Shown here piece after piece: positions 1-5,820 of a stretch of DNA of 11,770 nucleotides. The translations under genes and the position numbers were made by a program. Under the pieces are notes generated by a model, which saw only the letters and a list, made by a program, of their open reading frames with translations, did not search any database and was not told where the DNA came from. Position 1 is the stretch's first letter. Each line of letters starts with the position of its first letter. This DNA comes from Thiomargarita sp. (GTDB taxonomy: Bacteria; Pseudomonadota; Gammaproteobacteria; Beggiatoales; Beggiatoaceae): NCBI GenBank assembly GCA_020721025.1, contig DYNO01000102.1, positions 1 to 11,770 of the forward strand, in the 5' to 3' direction.

Positions 1-17
1 TCAAAGTTGAGCGTCAT
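1..17 (-). CDS. Possible 5' end of a minus-strand gene running off the left edge
   Basis: On the minus strand an ATG at 17-15 opens a frame reading M-T-L-N-F up to the window edge. A GGAG Shine-Dalgarno sequence at 30-27 lies 9 bases upstream, which is good spacing. It would sit 112 bases downstream of the carB stop, in the same direction. In many gammaproteobacteria greA follows carB, but the five visible residues do not resemble a usual GreA start, so I do not name it. Only the ribosome-binding site plus ATG supports this call. Confidence 0.35.
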
Positions 18-129
18 ATTTGATTTCTCCATAAGAATTTGCTGGAAAAGCCTAGCGAGCAAGCGCAGGACGTATAAATACAGTCAGTCTCCAAATTGTT
101 CTTATACACCCCACACTTTCCAAAGAAAA

Positions 130-3100
130 TTATAACATACAATGCAACTCCTGCAAGCAATTTACATCATCAATATTCTGTAATTGCCGCTCTTGTAACG
201 CCCAGACAGTGGCTTGCGCGCCAGCGATGGTCGTGGTGTAACACACCTTGCGTTGTAGGGCTGAACGACGAATCGTGAAAGAATCTGCTATCGCTTGTCT
301 GCCTTCAGTGGTATTGATGATAAAACTGATCTCGCCATTTTTAATACTATCAACGATATGTGGACGACCTTCCATCACCTTGTTAATCGTTTCGCAAGCA
401 ATTCTCGCTTTTAACAATTCCCGTGCGGTGCCGCGTGTCGCAATCAATTTAAAACCTAATGCCACCAAACCCTGTGCAACTTCGATGATTGCCACCTTGT
501 CCGCATCCCGCACGCTTAAAAACGCCATGCCTGACGATGGTAAATCCGTGCCCGCCGCCAATTGAGCTTTCGCAAACGCTGCCCCAAAGCTTCGCCCCAC
601 GCCCATGACTTCCCCCGTCGAGCGCATTTCTGGGCTTAATAATGGGTCAACGCCGGAGAATTTCGCGAAAGGGAATACGGCTTCTTTCACGGAATAATAG
701 CTGGGAATCCGCTCTTCGGTCACGTTTTGTTGCGTCAATGTCCGCCCGACCATGCAGCGCGCCGCGATTTTCGCCAAGGATAAACTGGTGGCTTTGGAGA
801 CAAACGGAACGGTACGGGACGCACGGGGATTGACTTCAAGCACATAAATCGTGTCACCTTGAATCGCAAATTGCGCGTTGACCAAACCGATAACATTCAA
901 TGCCTTAGCCAATCGTGTCATCTGATCGCGCAGTTGATCTTGTAATTCAACCGATAAACCGTAGGGCGGCAGCGAACATGCAGAATCACCGGAATGAATC
1001 CCCGCTTGTTCAATATGTTGCATAATTCCACCAATCAACACATTTTCACCATCACAAATCGCATCGACATCAACTTCAATGGCATCTTCTAAAAAACGAT
1101 CCAACAAAATCGGCGCGTCATTGGAAACCGCGACTGCATCACGCAAATAATTCTTAAGTTCTTCAGCATCATAAACAATTTCCATTGCCCGCCCGCCCAG
1201 CACGTAGGAAGGACGCACCACCAAGGGATAACCGATTTCTGCGGCAAGTTTCACGGCTTCTTCTAAATTGGCAGGATCACGGGCAGATTTTGCAGTGCGA
1301 TTCGGTGGCTGACGCAAGTTTAATTCGTGGAGCAATTGCTGAAAACGTTCGCGATCTTCAGCCAAATCAATGGAGTCAGGACTGGTGCCGATGATCGGAG
1401 CGTGATTTTTTTCGAGGGCGCGGGCAAGTTTCAATGGCGTTTGTCCACCATATTGCACAATGACCCCACGCGGTTGTTCAATTCGGATAATTTCTAACAC
1501 ATCTTCCAAAGTCAGCGGTTCAAAATACAGGCGATCTGAAGTGTCATAATCGGTCGAAACGGTTTCCGGATTGCAATTCACCATGATCGTTTCATAACCA
1601 TCTTCACGCAAAGCCAGAGCCGCTTGCACACAACAGTAATCAAATTCAATGCCTTGCCCAATCCGGTTGGGTCCCCCACCGAGCACCATAATTTTTTCAT
1701 TGGCAGTGGGTTGCGATTCGCATTCTTCCTCATAGGCTGAATACATATACGCCGTCCCTGTCGCAAATTCCGCCGCACATGAATCGACTCGTTTATAAAC
1801 CGGATGGATTTCATTGCGATAACGGAGGGCGCGAATTTCATCCTCTGTGGTGTGGAGTAAATGGGCGAGACGAATATCTGAAAATCCTTTGCGCTTCAAT
1901 GCCAACAAACGATCTCGATCTAAGCCACTGATGCCATTGACTTTGACAACCGCTTCTTCGTGAATTAAATCTTCAATTTGCGCTAAAAACCAAGGATCGA
2001 TAGAGGTAAAATGCTGCACATCTTCCAATGACCAGCCGGCACGAAATGCGTCGCCCACATACCACAGCCGTTCAGGACCGGGAACATGTAGTTGATGCCG
2101 TAATACATCGCGCACGCTGTCCGATTTTAAATTCTGAGTCGGATCAAGTTGTTCATCCAAACCATGCACGCCAGTTTCCAAGCCACGCAATGCTTTTTGG
2201 AGGGATTCTTGAAAGGTGCGCCCCATTGCCATGACTTCGCCGACGGATTTCATCTGCGTGGTCAAAATCGGTTCGGCTTGGGGGAATTTTTCAAAGGTGA
2301 AGCGGGGGACTTTGACAACCACGTAATCAATGGTGGGTTCAAACGAGGCTGGAGTGGTGCCGCCGGTGATTTCGTTGCGCAATTCGTCTAAAGTGTAACC
2401 GATGGCGAGTTTTGCAGCGACTTTGGCGATGGGAAAACCGGTGGCTTTGGAGGCGAGGGCAGAGGAACGCGAGACGCGGGGATTCATTTCAATAATCAAC
2501 ATGCGCCCATCTTCCGGACTGATCGCAAATTGCACGTTAGAACCGCCGGTATCCACCCCAATTTCTCGCAACACGGCAATCGATGCATTGCGCATGATTT
2601 GGTATTCTTTATCGGTCAATGTCTGCACCGGAGCAACGGTTATGGAGTCGCCAGTATGCACGCCCATCGGGTCTAAATTTTCGATAGAACAGACGATGAT
2701 GCAGTTGTCATGACGATCTCGCACCACTTCCATTTCATATTCTTTCCAGCCCAGCACCGATTCTTCGATGAGAATTTCACTGATCGGCGATAAATCTAAA
2801 CCACGTTGACAAATATTTTTAAATTCATCAATATTATACGCAATTCCCCCACCACTGCCGCCCAAAGTAAACGAGGGACGAATCACTGCGGGAAATCCAA
2901 TTTTTGCTTGTGCATCATAGGCTTCTTCAATATTGCGAGCGATGTAAGATCGTGCCATTTCGAGCCCAATTTTATTCATAGCTTCACGAAATTTGAGACG
3001 ATCCTCTGCTTTATCAATGGCTTCATGCGTTGCCCCGATCATTTCTACATGGTATTGTTCTAACACCCCTTCACGCGCCAAATCCAACGCACAATTTAAT

Positions 3101-3384
3101 GCGGTTTGACCGCCCATTGTCGGCAGCAATGCGTTAGGACGTTCCTTGTCGATAATCTGAGCAACAGTTTTCCATTCAATGGGTTCGATGTAGGTTGCAT
3201 CTGCCATATTGGGATCGGTCATGATGGTAGCGGGATTGGAATTCACCAAGATGACCCGGTAACCTTCTTCTTTTAATGCTTTACACGCCTGCGCGCCCGA
3301 ATAGTCAAATTCACAGGCTTGCCCGATGACGATGGGCCCTGCACCGATAATAAGTATGCTGCTAATGTCTGTACGTTTTGGCAT
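130..3384 (-). CDS. carB: Carbamoyl-phosphate synthase large subunit
   Basis: CarB uses ammonia, delivered by the glutaminase subunit CarA, with bicarbonate and two ATP to make carbamoyl phosphate for arginine and pyrimidine synthesis in the cytoplasm. The 1084 residues are slightly longer than the E. coli protein (1073). The start MPKRTDISSILIIGAGPIVI and the following VNSNPATIMTDP segment are the classic first carboxyphosphate domain. The second ATP-grasp half is shown by LGGGPNRIGQGIEFDYCCVQ, VNCNPETVSTDYDTSDRLYF and VRPSYVLGGRAMEIVY. The C-terminal regulatory (MGS-like) domain is present: IATRGTAREL, NKVMEGRPHIVDSIKNG and INTTEGRQAI keep threonines and lysines known in E. coli to bind UMP, IMP or ornithine. 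A few extra residues lie in the second ATP-grasp half around TAKSARDPANLEEA. The ATG at 3384 is the expected family start. Its ribosome-binding site is weak (AGGA about 11 bases upstream). carA is not adjacent; the upstream DNA is intergenic and the next genes are unrelated. A feeble -10-like TAAAAT (minus strand, 3455-3450) lies upstream without a convincing -35. Confidence 0.98.
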   Translation of the reverse strand: MPKRTDISSILIIGAGPIVIGQACEFDYSGAQACKALKEEGYRVILVNSNPATIMTDPNMADATYIEPIEWKTVAQIIDKERPNALLPTMGGQTALNCALDLAREGVLEQYHVEMIGATHEAIDKAEDRLKFREAMNKIGLEMARSYIARNIEEAYDAQAKIGFPAVIRPSFTLGGSGGGIAYNIDEFKNICQRGLDLSPISEILIEESVLGWKEYEMEVVRDRHDNCIIVCSIENLDPMGVHTGDSITVAPVQTLTDKEYQIMRNASIAVLREIGVDTGGSNVQFAISPEDGRMLIIEMNPRVSRSSALASKATGFPIAKVAAKLAIGYTLDELRNEITGGTTPASFEPTIDYVVVKVPRFTFEKFPQAEPILTTQMKSVGEVMAMGRTFQESLQKALRGLETGVHGLDEQLDPTQNLKSDSVRDVLRHQLHVPGPERLWYVGDAFRAGWSLEDVQHFTSIDPWFLAQIEDLIHEEAVVKVNGISGLDRDRLLALKRKGFSDIRLAHLLHTTEDEIRALRYRNEIHPVYKRVDSCAAEFATGTAYMYSAYEEECESQPTANEKIMVLGGGPNRIGQGIEFDYCCVQAALALREDGYETIMVNCNPETVSTDYDTSDRLYFEPLTLEDVLEIIRIEQPRGVIVQYGGQTPLKLARALEKNHAPIIGTSPDSIDLAEDRERFQQLLHELNLRQPPNRTAKSARDPANLEEAVKLAAEIGYPLVVRPSYVLGGRAMEIVYDAEELKNYLRDAVAVSNDAPILLDRFLEDAIEVDVDAICDGENVLIGGIMQHIEQAGIHSGDSACSLPPYGLSVELQDQLRDQMTRLAKALNVIGLVNAQFAIQGDTIYVLEVNPRASRTVPFVSKATSLSLAKIAARCMVGRTLTQQNVTEERIPSYYSVKEAVFPFAKFSGVDPLLSPEMRSTGEVMGVGRSFGAAFAKAQLAAGTDLPSSGMAFLSVRDADKVAIIEVAQGLVALGFKLIATRGTARELLKARIACETINKVMEGRPHIVDSIKNGEISFIINTTEGRQAIADSFTIRRSALQRKVCYTTTIAGAQATVWALQERQLQNIDDVNCLQELHCML

Positions 3385-3396
3385 GATGTCATTGTC

Positions 3397-3446
3397 CTAG
3401 GAACTAGGGGCTAGATGAACGTTGTCTAGTGTGTAGTTGCTAGGCG
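3397..3446. repeat. Heptad-phased CTAG repeat in the carB leader
   Basis: CTAG occurs at 3397, 3404, 3411, 3426 and 3440, with GTAG at 3433. Read as seven-base units this gives CTAGGAA, CTAGGGG, CTAGATG, an eight-base unit without the motif, then CTAGTGT, GTAGTTG and CTAGGCG. It begins 13 bases upstream of the carB start codon, so it lies in the untranslated leader and covers the ribosome-binding region. Heptanucleotide direct repeats in intergenic DNA are known from filamentous cyanobacteria and Beggiatoaceae. Whether this belongs to such a family is inference. CTAG is usually under-represented in gammaproteobacterial DNA, which makes five copies in 47 bases stand out. Confidence 0.6.
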
Positions 3447-3520
3447 GATATTTTATCGCAAAATGCCATTGATTTGGGCAATTCTGTCATCTGAACGCTA
3501 ATTCACTTAATTCTCATTCT

Positions 3521-3640
3521 AAAATCCCGATTCAGACAAAAAAATATCTACATCCATCAAAAAAATTTATCACTGTAATCCCCGCCTGACAAAATAAAGC
3601 CATTTTCTGCTATAATTCTCCCTGCATTCTCCATCGCACT
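3521..3640 (+). promoter_or_regulatory. Repeated promoter module, copy A
   Basis: This stretch aligns with 5571-5690 upstream of aceE, with about 80% identity by hand and one single-base gap. Both copies contain the identical 20-mer GCCATTTTCTGCTATAATTC (here 3599-3618), followed by a shared ATTCTCCATCGC. The 20-mer includes an extended -10 element, TGC then TATAAT at 3611-3616. A CTGACA at 3586-3591 resembles a -35 box but sits 19 bases away, longer than ideal; the extended -10 may compensate. Transcription would start near 3623 and run into the 27-codon ORF at 3649 and the truncated ATPase gene at 3802. A second TATAAT at 3640-3645 has no matching -35. Promoter activity is inferred from the motif. 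Confidence 0.65.
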
Positions 3641-3648
3641 ATAATTGT

Positions 3649-3732
3649 ATGAAACTTCCAGAAATTGAAATCGCACCAATGAAGGCGGAATTGATTGGAA
3701 TAAAAGCGGCGATTATGAAAAATATGCAATAA
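3649..3732 (+). CDS. Small ORF of 27 codons between promoter module A and the ATPase remnant
   Basis: ATG at 3649 to TAA at 3730-3732 encodes MKLPEIEIAPMKAELIGIKA followed by seven more residues. No Shine-Dalgarno sequence precedes the ATG, and only about 25 bases separate it from the predicted transcription start of module A. The peptide alternates acidic, basic and aliphatic residues without a membrane segment or signal peptide. I do not recognise it. It could be a leader peptide, the N-terminal relic of a larger gene, or a chance frame. Nothing independent supports translation. Confidence 0.25.
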   Translation: MKLPEIEIAPMKAELIGIKAAIMKNMQ

Positions 3733-3745
3733 TTTTGAACCTGTT
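3731..3745 (+). repeat. 15-bp inverted repeat, left copy
   Basis: AATTTTGAACCTGTT occurs here on the plus strand and again, exactly, on the minus strand at 5467-5453. The pair encloses the ATPase remnant, palindromic repeat 1 and the AbiE-like pair. No adjoining similarity extends the match, so it may be chance in AT-rich DNA or a short boundary repeat. Confidence 0.4.
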
Positions 3746-3801
3746 AAATGATTGAAATCTGACAGATTTACTCGCTGAAAATTTATTGAGAGGGTATTGC
3801 A

Positions 3802-3951
3802 ATGATTCAACAACTTGAGATTGAAAATTTCCGCTGTTTTGGCAAATCCACCTTGTCAGGCTTTGAACGGGTGAATCTCATCGGCGGACAGAAACTTGAG
3901 GCTCGTTACCAAGTTCCGCTTGGTAATGCGTGTTTTTCAAGCTCTGCTTGA
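3802..3951 (+). pseudogene. AAA-type ATPase gene truncated just before the Walker A motif
   Basis: The ATG at 3802 is preceded by GAGAGGG at 3788-3794 with 7-base spacing, a good ribosome-binding site. The first 30 residues, with IQQLEIENFRCFG near the start, SGFERVNLIGGQ at residues 19-30 and a hydrophobic beta strand leading to GG, match the N-terminus of RecF/OLD-like AAA ATPases. In those, the next residues should form the P-loop (typically N-N-x-G-K-S/T). Instead the frame runs through K-L-E into the palindromic repeat beginning at 3899, takes about 17 residues from it and stops at TGA 3949-3951, giving 49 residues. No Walker A, Walker B or later domain exists in the window; a minus-strand toxin gene follows. 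The product cannot be a functional ATPase. The intact 5' end, ribosome-binding site and upstream promoter module suggest a fairly recent loss. The family call rests on a short segment. Confidence 0.7.
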
Positions 3952-4017
3952 CGATTCTACCCACACGAAGCAGAGCTTCTCGACAGGCATTACCAAGTTG
4001 AACTTGGTAACGAGCCT
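3899..4017. repeat. Palindromic intergenic element, copy 1 (119 bp, MITE- or REP-like)
   Basis: The ends are inverted repeats: from AGGCTCGTTACCAAGTT at 3899 and the reverse complement from 4017, matching at 29 of 32 positions. Each arm contains its own small palindrome (ACCAAG..CTTGGT). The centre has a perfect 11-bp inverted pair, AAGCTCTGCTT at 3939-3949 and AAGCAGAGCTT at 3968-3978. The whole could fold into a nested hairpin or cruciform. It codes for nothing itself but supplies the last codons and stop of the broken ATPase gene. I see no clear target-site duplication. A shortened relative lies at 5475-5570. Confidence 0.8.
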
Positions 4018-4033
4018 AAATCGAGTATTTTGG

Positions 4034-4947
4034 TTATTTTGAGAGGAGTTTATTGAGGGTGTCCGTAAAAACCTGCAGTGCATCCTTAAATGTAGGAATG
4101 GTATTTGCGTAAACCATATCTTGAACAAATTTTTCATATTGCGCTCGCAAATCTTCATTTTGTTTAGCATACGATAACGCATTCAACATTTCACCTTTTG
4201 GATCAATGAGAAACCGCTGATATTGATTTTTAAAATCTTCAGCATCTTTTTCGATCACTTTCATCAGCAATATAGAAAGTTCATCAATATTTTCAATCAG
4301 CTCTGGATGTTTAGCAAGAATTTGATGTACATCATAAAGGTGTCTTACTAACTCATTATCTTCTGAGCTAAGATTTACGTCTGTTTTTGACAATTTCATT
4401 GCCAATCTTCTTGGGAATGAAACCAATTTTTCTACCAACGCCTGATTTAAAGAAATACACTCAATTTCAATTTCTTCAACCGGAAATGGCAGTGAAAGTT
4501 GATGTTTTAGCAATAATTGATTGAATAATGTTCCAAATCTAAGAAATTGGGTCGGATGATTTATTTCTGCATACGTAAGTTCAATTTTAAGTTCCGGACG
4601 CAGGGAGTCCACATATTGCCATCACCAAAAGATTGAATTAATTGAGATTCAATGCGAAGTGCTGATTTAGTTAAACCCTTTTTTACCACGATTTTAAAAT
4701 CGACATCTTCAGACATCCGTTCTAATAGGTTGTAAGCCTTTGATAAACAAGTTCCGCCACAAAATACTAATTGAAAAGTATCCTCTTGCGTGGATAAAAT
4801 ACTTCGGATCGCCTCGACAACAAAAATATCCTTCTCCAGCACATAACTTTCAAGCGTTTGATATTCCGCAGCAAAATCTTGTATTGCCTCAGCCAACTCA
4901 TCTGAAATACATTTTTTGCCATGAATTGCTTGAATAGACTCTCTCAT
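4034..4947 (-). pseudogene. AbiEii-like nucleotidyltransferase toxin, frameshifted
   Basis: AbiEii-family toxins are nucleotidyltransferases paired with an AbiEi-type antitoxin; several act in phage defence. Two minus-strand frames cover the gene. The first (4947-4561, 128 residues) holds the catalytic signature: FCGGTCLSK at residues 62-70 and RMSEDVDF at 77-84, with the D-x-D pair at 81 and 83. The second (from a GTG at 4612 down to the stop at 4034, 192 residues) continues with RPELKIELTY and ECISLNQALVEKLVSFPRRL, which correspond to the middle and C-terminal part of the family. The first frame's last 16 or so residues (after FGDGN) are out-of-frame nonsense; the join lies around 4612-4616. 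A one-base loss, or two-base gain, explains it. Rejoined, the protein would be about 300 residues, a normal family length. No slippery sequence is visible at the join, so I favour mutation or a sequencing error over programmed shifting. The toxin ATG is 11 bases after the antitoxin stop, with a weak ribosome-binding site. Confidence 0.85.
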
Positions 4948-4958
4948 TTCTTACTGTT

Positions 4959-5381
4959 TCATTTAGAACTGTTTTCATAACGCACGATTTTATCTCCAAA
5001 TCCAATTCGGCGGGAGATTTGAGCGCGACCCACATTAATCACTGTTGCCATTGGTAGTTGTGTTGTTTTACCCGCCATATAGGCTTGCGCAGATTGTCCT
5101 AATGTGGCATTTATTCCAAGTTTTGCAAGGGCTGTTAATGCCGTTTCGGTTAAAGATGCCACAGGAATTGGGCGACCCGTTAAACTTGAAATTTTTGTCT
5201 TGACGTATATGCCGCGCCCCGCTTTAATCAAGCAGCCCTGTTTGACGAGATTATATAATGCTTTTCCGATTGTGCTCGAACTTTTCCCAAAAGATTCAAA
5301 ATCTTTGCGCACAAACACCTTTTGTGATTCCTGTTGTATCCAATTGTCAATACGAACTTGAAGAGAAAGTAAGGGTCTCAT
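4959..5381 (-). CDS. AbiEi-type antitoxin (DUF6088-like), partner of the AbiEii toxin
   Basis: The 140-residue protein is encoded directly upstream of the AbiEii-like toxin in the same operon, the normal antitoxin-toxin order. The N-terminal part (about residues 10-62) looks like a winged helix: SSSTIGKALYNLVKQGCLIK is a recognition helix followed by GRGIYVKTK, the wing typical of this antitoxin family. The C-terminal part includes a proline-containing linker, LTETALTALAKLGI, and the segment INVGRAQISRRIGFGDKIVR. From the family, it is expected to neutralise the toxin and repress the operon by binding its own promoter; neither is shown here. The frame is intact, unlike the toxin's. The ATG at 5381 has only a weak AGG about 10 bases upstream. 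The operon promoter should lie in the AT-rich DNA at 5382-5470, where I cannot pick a convincing pair of boxes. Confidence 0.8.
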   Translation of the reverse strand: MRPLLSLQVRIDNWIQQESQKVFVRKDFESFGKSSSTIGKALYNLVKQGCLIKAGRGIYVKTKISSLTGRPIPVASLTETALTALAKLGINATLGQSAQAYMAGKTTQLPMATVINVGRAQISRRIGFGDKIVRYENSSK

Positions 5382-5452
5382 ATTAGCTAACCTATCAGAA
5401 AATTCAAAAGATTATTTTATCCAAAAATTAGCATGAGATGTGAAACACGCTC

Positions 5453-5467
5453 AACAGGTTCAAAATT
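5453..5467 (-). repeat. 15-bp inverted repeat, right copy
   Basis: The minus strand here reads AATTTTGAACCTGTT, identical to 3731-3745 on the plus strand. It lies upstream of the antitoxin gene and 8 bases before palindromic element copy 2. Confidence 0.4.
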
Positions 5468-5474
5468 TTTTTTC

Positions 5475-5570
5475 AGACTCGTTACCAAGTTCTGCTTGAC
5501 GAATTTTAAACATCACGAAGCAGAGCTTCTCGGCAGGCATTCCCACTCCGGAGAACTTGGTAACGAGCCT
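5475..5570. repeat. Palindromic intergenic element, copy 2 (96 bp, internally deleted)
   Basis: It has the same outer ends as the element at 3899-4017 (ACTCGTTACCAAGTT on the left, AACTTGGTAACGAGCCT on the right) and the same core CACGAAGCAGAGCTTCTCG. The left arm lacks about 28 bases present in copy 1. The deletion could run between two AAG triplets, fusing AAGTT to TCTGCTT, so the left inner stem now reads AAGTTCTGCTT against AAGCAGAGCTT with one mismatch. The right arm differs, with TTCCCACTCCGGAG in place of TTACCAAGTTG. Its right end abuts promoter module B with no gap. Confidence 0.75.
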
Positions 5571-5690
5571 AAAATCCCGGTTCAGACAAAAAATCTCTTC
5601 CCCTATCAAAAATTTTTATCAATACAATTCCCGCCTCACAGAATCAAGCCATTTTCTGCTATAATTCGCGTCGTATTCTCCATCGCGTCG
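5571..5690 (+). promoter_or_regulatory. Repeated promoter module, copy B: likely aceE promoter
   Basis: This is the second copy of the module at 3521-3640. It contains the identical 20-mer at 5648-5667 with an extended -10 (TGC then TATAAT at 5660-5665) and the following ATTCTCCATCGC. The candidate -35 is poor here (CTCACA at 5635-5640, 19 bases from the -10). Transcription starting near 5672 would give aceE a leader of about 150 bases. As the only good promoter motif upstream of aceE, it probably drives aceEF. The shared block is strongest exactly at the -10 region and downstream, consistent with selection for promoter function. Confidence 0.7.
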
Positions 5691-5820
5691 CATTGATTGG
5701 TTATCGTGCCAAACGATTGATTTACAACTTATCGTCACATTCGGTAAGTCTTCCCGCGTACTGCAAAACGGTATGTTGCTCAAAATATTTAACCGATATT
5801 GACCCTCCAAAGGAAAATTT
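5672..5820 (+). other. aceE untranslated leader
   Basis: These roughly 150 bases run from the predicted transcription start to the aceE ATG. They end in AAAGGA at 5809-5814, a good ribosome-binding site 6 bases from the ATG. Only short stems are visible (for example ACTTA with TAAGT around 5730-5750). I find no PdhR-type operator (AATTGGTnnnACCAATT), riboswitch or terminator, so the reason for the length is unknown. Confidence 0.4.

Noticed and set aside
3450..3480. carB promoter with TAAAAT as -10 on the minus strand
   Set aside because: No -35 at proper spacing could be found; the box alone is too weak to list as a feature.
3610..3813. 67-codon minus-strand frame across promoter module A and the start of the ATPase gene
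   Set aside because: It runs antisense through the promoter, the leader and a gene with a good ribosome-binding site, and its composition (F, N, H, W-rich) looks non-coding.
4561..4612. Programmed frameshift in the AbiEii toxin
   Set aside because: No slippery heptamer, poly-A/T run or downstream hairpin is visible at the join; mutation or sequencing error is simpler.
5449..5470. tRNA T-arm-like sequence (AGGTTCAAAA) that might mark an integration site
   Set aside because: No paired stem follows and no other tRNA arms are found nearby on either strand.
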